Positions 20,685 to 30,438 of a stretch of DNA of 64,000 nt are shown here, piece after piece; position 1 is the stretch's first letter, and the number at the start of each line of letters is the position of its first letter. Where the stretch lies: positions 62,001 through 126,000 of the forward strand of contig CAJULG010000001.1 of the NCBI GenBank assembly GCA_910587045.1. Direction: 5' to 3'. The notes beneath the pieces are model-generated. The model was not told the DNA's origin. It was given only the letters and a program-made list of their open reading frames with translations, and made no database searches. This DNA comes from an uncultured Lachnospiraceae bacterium (lineage in GTDB: Bacteria; Bacillota; Clostridia; Lachnospirales; Lachnospiraceae). The translations under genes and the position numbers were made by a program.

Positions 20685-21935
20685 CTAATTGCCATCCGCA
20701 TGAATCTTGGCAGAACTCTGGATCACCCACTTCTGTTCATCCTCTTTTTCTACAGGCATAACATCCGGAATTGAATTAAATATTTCAACAAATTTTTTGT
20801 AATTTTCCTTGAATAACTCCACTACATCGGGGTCAAACTGGGTACCGCTTCCCAGGGAGATTTCATTATAGGTCTGTGCCAGTGTCCAACCTTCCTTGTA
20901 ACAACGGGAAGCAGACAATGCATCAAAGACATCCGCCAATGCCATCAATCGGCTGACATAGGCAATCTCCTCACCCTTCATTCCTAAATACCCTTTACCA
21001 TCCCAGCGCTCATGATGCTGCAAGGCGATGGTACGTGCAATTTCCATGACCTCTCCAGTTGTATTATGTAATAGTGCTTCCCCGTACAATACATGATTTT
21101 TAACAATCGCATATTCCTCATCCGTCAGCTTCCCCGGCTTATTCAGTATTTCTTCCGGAATCATCAGCTTCCCGATATCATGCATCATAGAAGCATTGCA
21201 TACCATATCTGTATAATTCTTATCAAAACCCGATGCTTCACACAGAACCCGCATATACTTGGATACCCGCCGGACATGTTCACCAGTTGATTTAGATTTG
21301 GATTCGCAGATATTGGAAAAGGAAAGAATAATCTCCTCCTGACTGATCTTCAACTGCTGAGAAGAAATAAATATATCAGACATCATCTCATTGTTCCGGT
21401 CCACAATAAAATATGCAATAAAGGACATAAAGATCAGAATCAGTTCCTTTGGAATAAAATTGTAAAAGATAGCTGCTTCCACACTTTCTGACAACGGATC
21501 ATTGGGTATCAGCCCTGTATACATATTCAGAAGGGAAGATCCAAGAATCAGGACAGTATTGATCAGCGTCGTGAATAATACAAGTACCCGGTTGTAATAC
21601 AGGGATGCGATCAAAAGTGGAAACAGAATGATCGCAGACGCATAATAAGACAAGAAGGAACAAAGAATCCCGCTTACCAGTGAAGTACAGATTATGACCA
21701 TATATACAATATAGTTCTTTTCAATATTAAAACAGTTAATGAAGATGGTAGGTATTAAAAGCAGAATCCCGCAACTGGCAAGACAAAAGCTGACTGCAGT
21801 CTTGTCGAAATTAATCAGGTTGCTGAAAACCAGGCACCATATGATCAATAACAGATACAGCGTGTAACGAAGCGTCTTTGCAACGATATTATTAATCTTA
21901 ACGTTATTGATATTCAAAAAGCGTTCTAATTCCAT
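20685..21935 (-). CDS. Membrane HD-GYP domain protein (probable c-di-GMP phosphodiesterase)
   Basis: The product is about 416 residues from the ATG at 21935. Roughly six N-terminal transmembrane helices span residues 20-190, followed by a short linker and a C-terminal HD-GYP domain. The metal site M-M-H-D-I-G-K-L and the downstream A-L-Q-H-H-E-R-W-D-G-K-G-Y-L are visible; the signature reads GYL rather than GYP. The HD residues are intact, so hydrolysis of c-di-GMP (or a related dinucleotide) is plausible. It is one of three cyclic-dinucleotide genes in the window, with the EAL and GGDEF proteins. Confidence 0.85.
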   Translation of the reverse strand: MELERFLNINNVKINNIVAKTLRYTLYLLLIIWCLVFSNLINFDKTAVSFCLASCGILLLIPTIFINCFNIEKNYIVYMVIICTSLVSGILCSFLSYYASAIILFPLLIASLYYNRVLVLFTTLINTVLILGSSLLNMYTGLIPNDPLSESVEAAIFYNFIPKELILIFMSFIAYFIVDRNNEMMSDIFISSQQLKISQEEIILSFSNICESKSKSTGEHVRRVSKYMRVLCEASGFDKNYTDMVCNASMMHDIGKLMIPEEILNKPGKLTDEEYAIVKNHVLYGEALLHNTTGEVMEIARTIALQHHERWDGKGYLGMKGEEIAYVSRLMALADVFDALSASRCYKEGWTLAQTYNEISLGSGTQFDPDVVELFKENYKKFVEIFNSIPDVMPVEKEDEQKWVIQSSAKIHADGN

Positions 21936-22058
21936 AAAGTCCACCCAATCCCCTTATAGTATAACTATAAAGCCTTATGAATTCAATGTCAACCGACATT
22001 TTACAGCAGTTTATACATAGATAAATAGTGATAATCTGCCTGCGTACGGTGGAATGGA

Positions 22059-22406
22059 TTAAAGTTCTTCCCGCTTGATAAAAACACCATCCCTCCAGAT
22101 GCGTTCCAGATCATAGAATAGACGATCCTCCTTGGAAAATACATGAACGATCACATCTGAATAATCCATAAGTATCCAGTTTGCAGAATCATATCCTTCT
22201 GTCTGACGAATCGGATATCCGGCACGACCACAGATTTCCTCTACATGATCAGCAAGTGCCTGAACCTGATTTCGATTGCTGCCACTGGCAATGATAAAAT
22301 AATCTGCGATCACAGAAACATTGGAGATATCAATGATCTGAATATCATCCGCTTTCTTATCCTCTAAAGCATCCACGACTAATCGTGCTAATTCCTTTGC
22401 GTTCAT
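22059..22406 (-). CDS. rsfS: Ribosomal silencing factor RsfS
   Basis: The product is 115 residues from the ATG at 22406 (AAAGGAG upstream). RsfS binds ribosomal protein L14 and blocks subunit joining in starvation. Signatures include ADDIQIIDISNVSVIADYFI, the A-S-G-S-N-R-N-Q segment and DYSDVIVHVF. It follows yqeK and nadD, the standard nadD-yqeK-rsfS order of Firmicutes. Confidence 0.95.
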   Translation of the reverse strand: MNAKELARLVVDALEDKKADDIQIIDISNVSVIADYFIIASGSNRNQVQALADHVEEICGRAGYPIRQTEGYDSANWILMDYSDVIVHVFSKEDRLFYDLERIWRDGVFIKREEL

Positions 22407-22441
22407 AAACAACTCCTTTTCTATCATCCTTGCAGAAACCA

Positions 22442-23020
22442 TTAATTCCATCGGTTTCCTACATAGTAATCATACGTCTGCTCTGAAATCTCATCTATTG
22501 TTTCACCCTTACGCTTTAAATACTCCAGTATATTCGATAAAATATGCAACAGACAGGTATCCAGATCGATAAATGCCTCCTTACGGATCGCGTCCATCTC
22601 CGGCAGCATTTTCCGGTTCGGTTCAATAAAATCCGCAATATAGATCACCTTATCCAGATCAGACATATTAGGGCAGCCGGTCGTATGCCATGTGATCGCA
22701 GACAGTATCTCCCGATCCTTTACCCGGAATTTATCTTTTGCTATGGCAGCTCCGAGCTTGGCATGCAGTAATTCCGGATTCTTTCTCTCATATGTAGAAA
22801 TGGGAAGTCCGTACTTCTCACATTTGAGAATCTTTTCCCCGGCCGAAAAGTTCTTTCCGCAGTCATGCAGCAATCCAGCAACTGCCGCCTGTTCGATATC
22901 CAGACCATGGCACATGGCCATGGCTGCTGCAGTATATTCTACTCCAAGGCTGTGTTCAAAGCGTTTTGGAGTCAGACGTTCCTTTAGTTTCTCTCGCATC
23001 TCAATGCGCTCCATCTCCAT
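22442..23020 (-). CDS. yqeK: HD-domain Ap4A hydrolase family protein YqeK
   Basis: A 192-residue HD phosphohydrolase. Family members split diadenosine tetraphosphate symmetrically to ADP. The motif order is H-S-L-G-V-E-Y, then G-L-L-H-D-C-G-K (metal-binding HD), H-A-K-L-G and D-K-V-I-Y-I-A-D-F-I-E-P-N-R. It overlaps the end of nadD by 20 bp, so the two are translationally coupled. Confidence 0.93.
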   Translation of the reverse strand: MEMERIEMREKLKERLTPKRFEHSLGVEYTAAAMAMCHGLDIEQAAVAGLLHDCGKNFSAGEKILKCEKYGLPISTYERKNPELLHAKLGAAIAKDKFRVKDREILSAITWHTTGCPNMSDLDKVIYIADFIEPNRKMLPEMDAIRKEAFIDLDTCLLHILSNILEYLKRKGETIDEISEQTYDYYVGNRWN

Positions 23021-23642
23021 GTACCTCCCCTTCCCGTATCGTATACAAATGATGTTCCTGGATGAATGCCCGAACCTCTGAAGGAATCCACGCTACAAGA
23101 TCGGGGTTCGTATAGAATTCCTCCCGTATCCTTGTTGAAGAAATATCCAGAAGATCGGTATGCAGAAACTGAATTTCCGCCTCTGGAACCCTGGCGATCA
23201 GTCTGTCTCTGGCAGCTTCCAGTTCTTTCCGTCCGGCATCCTCTCTTATGGCACACAGGATGACTGCAAGCTGTAATATAGCTTCATAACTGCGCCATTT
23301 ATGAAGGGAAACCAATGAATCACCACCCAGGATAAAAAAAAACGTATCCTGAGGACTGGTCTGTTTCAGTTCCCGTAAAGTATCTATCGTGTAAGTTGGT
23401 CCATTCCGCTCCAGTTCTATTCCGCGAAATTCCATATAAGGATATGGTTTGATAGCCAGCTGTACCATTTCACTCCGCTGCTTTGAATCCAGTAATTCAT
23501 CTGTATCCTTATAAGCCGGAAGCTTATTGGGAATCACTAAAACCTTGTCCAGCCGGAACTGCCGGTAGCTTTCTTGTGCCAGTATGATATGTCCCTGATG
23601 GATCGGATTAAAGGTTCCACCCATGATTCCAATTCTGCTCAT
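23001..23642 (-). CDS. nadD: Nicotinate-nucleotide adenylyltransferase
   Basis: A 213-residue enzyme joining ATP and nicotinate mononucleotide to make deamido-NAD, the central step of NAD synthesis. The nucleotidyltransferase motif G-G-T-F-N-P-I-H-Q-G-H lies at residues 8-18 and the C-terminal S-S-T-R-I-R-E signature is present. It overlaps yqeK. yhbY and obgE lie upstream in the same orientation, a common Firmicute arrangement. Confidence 0.95.
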   Translation of the reverse strand: MSRIGIMGGTFNPIHQGHIILAQESYRQFRLDKVLVIPNKLPAYKDTDELLDSKQRSEMVQLAIKPYPYMEFRGIELERNGPTYTIDTLRELKQTSPQDTFFFILGGDSLVSLHKWRSYEAILQLAVILCAIREDAGRKELEAARDRLIARVPEAEIQFLHTDLLDISSTRIREEFYTNPDLVAWIPSEVRAFIQEHHLYTIREGEVHGDGAH

Positions 23643-23722
23643 ATAAATCTCCTGCCATATTTCTGATTATTCTATTTCTGCATCCTGTTAGCATCATTCT
23701 CAGGAGGATACAATATTGGAAA

Positions 23723-24013
23723 TCATTTCGGTAACATAATCTTTTTATTGTTACGCGATTCCTTATACAAAATAATCTTCTTTCCAATTACCTGTACCAC
23801 CTGGGCACCGGAACGCTCCGCGATCAGATTCGCCAAAATATTCGGATCGTCCGTACAATTCTTTAATACTCCGATTTTAATCAATTCCCGTTTTTCCAGT
23901 GCCTCCCGGATGCCTTCCACAAATTCCGGCGTTACGGAAGCCTTTCCCACATGAAAAATCGGATCCATATTCATTGCAAGCCCCTTCAGATAGGCCCGTT
24001 GCTTACTTGTCAT
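23723..24013 (-). CDS. yhbY: YhbY/CRM-domain RNA-binding protein
   Basis: The product is 96 residues from the ATG at 24013 (GGAG seven bases upstream); 16 upstream codons lack a site. The single CRM domain is complete: MTSKQRAYLKGLAMNMDPIF, the H-V-G-K-A-S-V-T segment, LEKRELIKIGVLKN and GAQVVQVIGKKIILYK. YhbY proteins associate with pre-50S ribosomes. Confidence 0.93.
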   Translation of the reverse strand: MTSKQRAYLKGLAMNMDPIFHVGKASVTPEFVEGIREALEKRELIKIGVLKNCTDDPNILANLIAERSGAQVVQVIGKKIILYKESRNNKKIMLPK

Positions 24014-24082
24014 ATGCTCACTCCGCCCTTCCTTATTGTATACCATTCCCATAAAACTCATTCTTCCATTCCGGAATCCAAT

Positions 24083-25375
24083 TTACTTATAATAGTCGAA
24101 AGAAAGTCCATAAAGACGTACCGTATCTCCATCTTCAATCCCAAGTGCCTCTAATTCTGTCAGAATTCCATTCTTTTTCAGAAAATCCTGAAAGAAACGA
24201 AAGCCTTTTTCCGATTCCAGATTCGTATATCCAAGCATTCGCTCGATTCTAGGGCCTTCTACCACATATTCCTGTTCCTTCTCATCATAATAAACCTCGA
24301 ACGGAAGCGTAACATCATCTGCGAAAACAGAAGTATCGAATTCCGGTTCAAACTCGACTGTTTCCTGTGGCAGTTCCCGCAGCATTCCCTGTACATGCCA
24401 GAGCAGCTCCTTTACACCGGCACCGGTAACTGCTGAAATTGGAAATACCGGTATATGAAGTGGTTCCAGCTCCTCCCGCATCAGGGTCAACACCGTTTCC
24501 TGATCCAGCTCTGACATGACATCCATTTTATTTGCAGCGATCACCTGTGGTTTCGTTTCCAAGTCAATGCCATATTTTTCCAGTTCTGTATGAATTGCCT
24601 GAATATCATTCAAGGGATCCCGTCCCTCCGTAGATGCTGCGTCTACCAGATGGATCAGCACCTTAGTACGCTCAATATGGCGCAGAAATTCCAGTCCCAG
24701 CCCGGTACCTTCTGCTGCTCCCTCAATAATTCCGGGAATATCTGCAATTACAAAGCCCTGGCTATCCCCCAGATCCACCACACCCAGATTGGGACGCAGG
24801 GTCGTAAAATGGTAGTTGGCAATCTTCGGCCTTGCATTGGTAACCCGGGATAAAAAGGTGGATTTTCCCACATTCGGAAAGCCTACCAGTCCGACGTCAG
24901 CAATGACCTTCAGTTCCAGCAGGATCCAAAGTTCCTTTGCCTCCTGTCCCGGCTGGGCATATTTAGGAACCTGCATGGTAGAGGTGGCATAATGCATATT
25001 GCCCTTCCCGCCTCTGCCACCTTTCAGAAAAATAACCGGCTCCTTTTTATTCGACATATCCAGTATTACTTTACCGGATTCCGCATCTTTAATCACTGTT
25101 CCCGGTGGTACCTTCAGGATGATATCACTGCCATCTGCACCATGGCAACGGCGTTTGCCGCCTTCTTCTCCGTCACCGGCCTTAAATTTCCGTGCATTCC
25201 GATAGTCAACCAGGGTATTGAGACCTTCGTCTACTACAAAAATTACATCGCCGCCTCTGCCGCCATCCCCACCGTCCGGCCCGCCGTCCGGTACATATAA
25301 TTCTCTTCGAAAGCTTACATGCCCGTCACCGCCCTTGCCGGAACGGACAAAGATTTTCGCTCGATCTGCAAACAT
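24083..25375 (-). CDS. obgE: Obg family GTPase
   Basis: The product is 430 residues from the ATG at 25375 (AAGGTGAG upstream). Domains in order: glycine-rich Obg domain (1-160, with GGDGGRGGDV-type repeats), GTPase domain with G1 G-F-P-N-V-G-K-S and G3 D-I-P-G-I, and a C-terminal OCT domain (about 350-430). Obg acts in late 50S assembly and stress signalling. It follows rplU-prp-rpmA across a terminator-like hairpin. Confidence 0.95.
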   Translation of the reverse strand: MFADRAKIFVRSGKGGDGHVSFRRELYVPDGGPDGGDGGRGGDVIFVVDEGLNTLVDYRNARKFKAGDGEEGGKRRCHGADGSDIILKVPPGTVIKDAESGKVILDMSNKKEPVIFLKGGRGGKGNMHYATSTMQVPKYAQPGQEAKELWILLELKVIADVGLVGFPNVGKSTFLSRVTNARPKIANYHFTTLRPNLGVVDLGDSQGFVIADIPGIIEGAAEGTGLGLEFLRHIERTKVLIHLVDAASTEGRDPLNDIQAIHTELEKYGIDLETKPQVIAANKMDVMSELDQETVLTLMREELEPLHIPVFPISAVTGAGVKELLWHVQGMLRELPQETVEFEPEFDTSVFADDVTLPFEVYYDEKEQEYVVEGPRIERMLGYTNLESEKGFRFFQDFLKKNGILTELEALGIEDGDTVRLYGLSFDYYK

Positions 25376-25432
25376 TTGTCTCACCTTGCTTTCCACAACC
25401 TGTAATCTGCTAATATCAAATAGGGAAGAAAA

Positions 25433-25455
25433 GGGACACTATCAAATAGTGTCCC
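25433..25455 (-). terminator. Terminator or attenuator between rpmA and obgE
   Basis: GGGACACTAT (25433-25442) pairs perfectly with ATAGTGTCCC (25446-25455) around CAA, and on the minus strand TTTTCTTCCC follows. It would reduce read-through from ribosomal protein genes into obgE. Confidence 0.75.
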
Positions 25456-25466
25456 CATAAAAATTC

Positions 25467-25754
25467 TTATTCGTTCACGACCGGGTAAATCGAAACCTGC
25501 TTCCGGTCTCTGCCCTTTCGCTCAAAACGAACCACTCCATCCACTAAAGCAAATAAAGTATCATCGCCACCTCTACCTACGTTAATACCCGGATGAATCT
25601 TGGTTCCACGCTGTCTGTATAAGATGTTGCCTGCCTTGACAAACTGTCCGTCCGCCCGCTTGGCACCAAGGCGCTTTGCCTCAGAATCACGACCGTTCTT
25701 GGTAGAACCAACACCCTTTTTATGAGCAAAATACTGAAGGTTCATCTTCATCAT
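25467..25754 (-). CDS. rpmA: 50S ribosomal protein L27 (with cleavable N-terminal extension)
   Basis: The protein is 95 residues. The N-terminus (MMKMNLQYFAHKKGVGSTKN) carries the Firmicute extension that the Prp protease removes after F-A, leaving the HKKG start that reaches the peptidyl-transferase centre. The prp gene lies immediately upstream. The start at 25754 has AAGGAGG upstream; an inner ATG three codons on is possible. Confidence 0.96.
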   Translation of the reverse strand: MMKMNLQYFAHKKGVGSTKNGRDSEAKRLGAKRADGQFVKAGNILYRQRGTKIHPGINVGRGGDDTLFALVDGVVRFERKGRDRKQVSIYPVVNE

Positions 25755-25759
25755 ATCCG

Positions 25760-26125
25760 TTACACCTCCTTCGTGCTAACTCTCAAATACTGACTTCCAT
25801 ATTCTTCTGCGATTCCCTTCAGGCCGATCATCATGGAACGCAGCAGCAACTCCGCCTCTGCACTGGATGGAACCATTCCGATTCTATCCTCTGCCCGGGC
25901 TTCCGGTCCAAACCGGAATAGGATCTCACCCTGCTCCTGATCCTGACTGACCTGAAAAATATCCTTTGTCAGTTCGTCTATGGAATTTACTGTTGTCAAT
26001 ACAATCGCCGAAACTGCACTGCAGATGATATCATATCCCTCGTCTGCATATCCGGCATGTCCATATGTGTGAAATCCTGTAATATGATCCGTTGCCGGAT
26101 CAACAAATACTGTCACCTGAATCAT
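25760..26125 (-). CDS. prp: Ribosomal-processing cysteine protease Prp
   Basis: A 121-residue protease that cleaves the L27 N-terminal extension, an essential step in Firmicutes with this extension. The catalytic pair is visible as G-H-A-G-Y (His near 22) and D-I-I-C-S-A-V-S (Cys near 34). It lies between rplU and rpmA, five bases upstream of rpmA, the usual position. Confidence 0.95.
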   Translation of the reverse strand: MIQVTVFVDPATDHITGFHTYGHAGYADEGYDIICSAVSAIVLTTVNSIDELTKDIFQVSQDQEQGEILFRFGPEARAEDRIGMVPSSAEAELLLRSMMIGLKGIAEEYGSQYLRVSTKEV

Positions 26126-26139
26126 ATGCCACCTGAAAA

Positions 26140-26448
26140 TTAAGCAGTGATTGCCTTGATTTCAACCTTGGTATAAGGCTGTCTGTGACCCTGCTTCTTA
26201 TGATAGCCGGTCTTTCTCTTGTACTTGTAAACGATAATCTTCTTGCCCTTGCCTTCGCCGACCACTTCAGCAGTAACCTTGGCATTTGCAACCTTGTCGC
26301 CGCAAAGAATGTCCTTATCGTTATTTACAACAACAACCTCATCAAATGTAACAGTATCACCGGTTGCTGCATTTAATTTCTCAATATAAATGATATCGCC
26401 TTCTGCTACCTTGTACTGCTTGCCTCCTGTTGCAATAATTGCGTACAT
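26140..26448 (-). CDS. rplU: 50S ribosomal protein L21
   Basis: A 102-residue ribosomal protein with the standard opening YAIIATGGKQYKVAEGD and the C-terminal K-R-K-T-G-Y-H-K-K-Q-G-H-R-Q signature. First gene of the rplU-prp-rpmA operon, preceded by a leader and a consensus promoter. Confidence 0.97.
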   Translation of the reverse strand: MYAIIATGGKQYKVAEGDIIYIEKLNAATGDTVTFDEVVVVNNDKDILCGDKVANAKVTAEVVGEGKGKKIIVYKYKRKTGYHKKQGHRQPYTKVEIKAITA

Positions 26449-26536
26449 ACTGGTATCCTCCTTTTATCATTACTCGCCAGCTTTGGTGGTATCCCTGAAA
26501 TGGACACACTTTGACCCCGCTGTGCGGCACACTCAA
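26449..26536 (-). ncRNA. L21 leader region (probable autoregulatory mRNA structure)
   Basis: The transcript starting downstream of the consensus promoter has a leader of about 85 nt before the rplU ATG. Firmicute rplU transcripts usually carry a conserved L21 leader at this position. I see short complementary stretches (for example TGTGCCGCACA) but cannot verify the family structure by eye, so identity rests mainly on position. Confidence 0.5.
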
Positions 26537-26538
26537 AT

Positions 26539-26567
26539 ATTATAACGTTCCCGGTGCAGGTTGTCAA
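26539..26567 (-). promoter_or_regulatory. Consensus promoter of the rplU operon
   Basis: Minus strand TTGACA (26567-26562), a 17-bp spacer and TATAAT (26544-26539). The -35 hexamer overlaps the last codon of the broken adhesin gene upstream. Confidence 0.85.
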
Positions 26568-29500
26568 TGTTTTTCCGAAAAACTATGTTGAAGCATTAAC
26601 TGTTTCCCGATCGCATGATAATAGGCAAGTATCAAAAAGAGGAGCAGTGCTGCAAACAATCGCCGGAATATACCACCCTTCTTTGCCCATTGAATCAGTC
26701 TGCCAGTCAGAAGTCGTTTTTTCTCTTCTGTCATCTCTGACCTGTCTGCAAATTCCAGCAACAGGTAAGAAAGTCCACCTACCATAGCGGCTGTGGCGTA
26801 CAACCGGATTGGTGCTGCATCACCGGTTCCGGGTACTGTTTTCTTCGGAGTTTCCGTGACTGGTGCAGAAGTTTCATTTTCAGTTGAATTGTCTGCAGTT
26901 GTATGCTCTGCATTATTCGAAGTGGTATCACTGCTGGATGCAGTTGTATCAGTGGTTTCTTCTGTTGTATCATCATCTGATTGATTTTGATCGGACTGGT
27001 TCTGCTTCCAGCCGGCATACAGGACTACTGCAGTATTCTCTGCCGCTCTGCTTTGACTGCGGTTATGGCTCTGACTGTTCCTGATATTGTTTTCTACAGT
27101 GTCAGCAAAATTCCATAAGGAATACGCTCCTGTATCCTCCATATACCAGCCGGTAAAAGTATAACCGTCCCGTACCGGATTCAGAACAGGACCTGCACAG
27201 CCTCCATAACGAACGATCTGCGATGCCGGCGCAATGCCTTCCGCTCCATTTAAATCAAAGCTTATTATATAGGTATTCCGGTCATAATAAAGACGCAGCA
27301 CCAGACTGCCATCCTCTGCTATAATACCCGCCGGAATACGGGATGCATGCTCCGGATTCTCAGTAAAGCCTGTATACGTCCGAACCTCTGCCTCTGCTTT
27401 CATTCCCACTGTTCCTGTATAAGGTATGGTGTCAATCCGGGAATATCCGTCCCCTGTCACATTCTGCCAGTAATGCTCCACCACATAGGAACGATCTGAA
27501 TCTGCTATCCAGTCAGCATAGAAGGTCGTATTTCCGGTCAGCTCCACCGTATCGTCCGGACGCTTTACCGTACCGCTGCTGCTTCCCTGCCGCCAGCCGG
27601 TAAAGGTATAACCGGTTCTGGTGACTGCCGGAGGGAGAATCACAGTCGGATTCTGATAGGTAATGCTGTTATGTACATTGGCGTAGCGGTTCTTTTTCTC
27701 ATCTCCTGGTGCAGGTGTTCCGCCATTGACATCATAGGATACGGTTACCGGCTGCTGATAGATTCCGTAATAATCACAATCCTCAGACACAGGTATAGCA
27801 GAGCCTGCCGGAATTCCACCTGCATAATCTGTGGTACTTATATTCCAGCCGACCGCCTGCCAGGCCGGCATGTCCTCCAGAGACGGAGTCGTTACATTAC
27901 CCGTCTTCTCCCTATTATATAACGTAATGGTTTGATCCACCTTCTGCTTTTCAATGCCGGAATAGAAGGATACTGTAATTGTTTTTTTATAAATAGCATA
28001 CAGTGTGATGTTCTCTCTTCCCGTCATAAGATCTTCCAACGGCTCTGTCGCATCCGGATCCGTATTCCAGCCAAGAAATTCCCAGCCTTTCTTTGTCGCA
28101 GTTACAGCATTTTCTGCATCCGGAGATATATCTATCGTGCTATTCAATGCAGTAAACGAATAAGCATGGGAAGCAAAGTCCCCTCCGTTAGTATCATAAT
28201 CGTAAAATATAGTAACACCATGTTCAAAATAAAGTCCCTTTATCGGATCTGATTTATATGCCGGTATAAAACCGTCTATATCACAGTAGAAAAATCGCGC
28301 ATAATCACTGACATCTACATCCTCTGCTGGTTTTGCAAATGGTACATTCGTTGTTATACTGTTAGATTTCGTATTCATATATGATACACCTATTTTGGCA
28401 CCTTCTGTCATTGAACTGGTAATTGTTGGTATAACAGAAGAAGTATTAGAAGGAAAATAAAGATTACTTCTTTCATCGCCTGCCATATTTCCATCAATGA
28501 CAGGAGCACCAGATAATTCAAAAATGCTAACAAACTCTATTCCGACACCGCCGCCTTGCATTGCAGTGTTATTGGTAATATTACAACTTGAAATCTTTAT
28601 CTTACTTCCGCCTCTTCCATACACACCTCCGCCCATACCATACTCTGCTCTGTTATTTGAAATGGTTCCATTATTTAATTCAACCATTGCGTTGCCACTA
28701 TTATAATTATTTATCGCCAGTCCACCACCATATCCTTCCGTTGCAATATTATTGGTAATTTCACCATTATACATTTTAAATGTATATAAGCAATACACAC
28801 CACCACCTTTTTTCGCATAATTATTGGATATTTTACCATTGTTTAAAATATATTCCCCATGCTACATACTAATATTTACACCGCCGCCCTGTTCTGCGGT
28901 ATTACCGGAAATTTCACCACCAGACATCTCAAATGTTCCAGTTTCTACATGCACACCCCCGCCTACTGCTTCTGCAGTATTATCAGAAATTTTGCCACCT
29001 GCTAATTCATAGTGATATTCCGTGTCAGATCCTGCATAAAAATATATGCCGCCACCATTTGCAGGATAACCAGAAGCATTTGCAGTGGTTTTATTATTAG
29101 AAATTTCACCATCTGATTGTTGAAATACACCTCCGTACATATATACACCACCACCACGTTCTGCTGTATTGCCGGTCATTTTACCACCAGTAAAATGGAA
29201 CGTACTATATGACATGTATAATCCTCCACCATTTTTGGCAGTATTATTGAAAATTTTTCCGCCATTCAATTCATAATTACTTCTTAAGCCAGAACGGTCA
29301 GAACAGTATATTCCACCACCACCTCTTACAGCTGTGTTACCAGATATTTCACCACTAAATTGTTTTAATCTTCCCTTGCTAACACAGATACCGCCACCAT
29401 TATTAGCAGCCTTATTACTGGTAATCGTTCCACCATATAAATTTAGTTCTCCCTGATCAATATAAATACCTCCACCATCATGTGCAGTATTCCCGGCAAT

Positions 29501-30357
29501 CGTTCCACCATTCATCTCAAAAAGACCATTGTTAAAAACGCCGCCGCCATATGGAGCAGCAGTATTCTTGATTATGGCTCCACCGTTTATCTGAAGGGTA
29601 CCCATATTATAAATACCACTTTTTTTCCACCAGATATTTGTCCGCCCGACATACAATCACAGATATACAAAGTATTATCCTTATTTATAACGATTACACT
29701 GGCAATATCATTTCCTCCGTATGCTAATGTATGTCCGTTCAGACATAGCTTTACCGTGCCTGAAACTACCAGCGAATCTGTCAGTGTCACATCCTCACTG
29801 AGATAATAATTCCCCTCAGCCAGAGCCCCTCCGGTAAAATCCTGGTTCAACTCTGTAAACGCCGCCTGTTCTCCTGCAGTAACAGAGCAATCCGCAGAAA
29901 CACTATGCTGATGCGTATCTCCGTTCTGCGGTTCTTCATAGAATACAGCGTCTGTCATGAGCGGATCTGCTTTCATTCCTGCTCCTGCACCTGAGCCGTT
30001 GCTATAAGCCGAAGCATCTTTCGGAATTGTTTCGGTCCTGCCTTCCTCCGGTACAGACTCTGTATTGTTCTGTTCTTCGTATGCTTCGGATTCACGGTCT
30101 GGAACACGGTTATGATCCTCGTCCGCATCGGCTCCATTCGGCATACCTGTCGTCTCTTCTTCCGTGGAAGAATCCATGCGCTGATTTTCGCCAGTCCACA
30201 GATTCAGATTTCCTACTGACTGCTCTTCTGCCTCTGTCTCTGCGGCCCGAAGCATGGACAGACCGGTAACGTTGGGCTGTCCGGCGATCAGAATACTACA
30301 GCAGAGCAGGCCTGCTATTATTCGGTGTCTCAGCTTTCTGAGTGTTTCCTGTTTCAT
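26564..30357 (-). pseudogene. Broken giant surface adhesin (beta-helix repeats, InlB B-repeats, sortase-like anchor)
   Basis: Three collinear frames make one protein of about 1,264 residues. Part 1 (from the ATG at 30357) has a signal peptide (IIAGLLCCSILIAGQ) and an acidic linker. At a seven-A tract (minus strand; plus 29620-29626) it shifts frame; one extra A would restore G-G-K-K-S-G-I-Y-N-M. Part 2 has about ten GGxI..NTA..GGGVY repeats of the polymorphic/beta-helix type. An in-frame TAG at 28864-28862 interrupts them; reading through gives S-M-stop-H-G-E and the repeats resume. Part 3 adds three InlB B-repeats (YTFTGW-type), a Thr/Ser-rich stalk, a sortase-like V-P-G-T-G-D motif, a membrane helix and an extra tail. 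Likely a decayed or phase-off adhesin. Confidence 0.8.
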
Positions 30358-30438
30358 ACATCCTTCCTCCACATTCTCCATTTCTATGTCCGGTTGTCTT
30401 CTTCCCTGCTATCAGATTATAATAGGCCGGCAATTATT

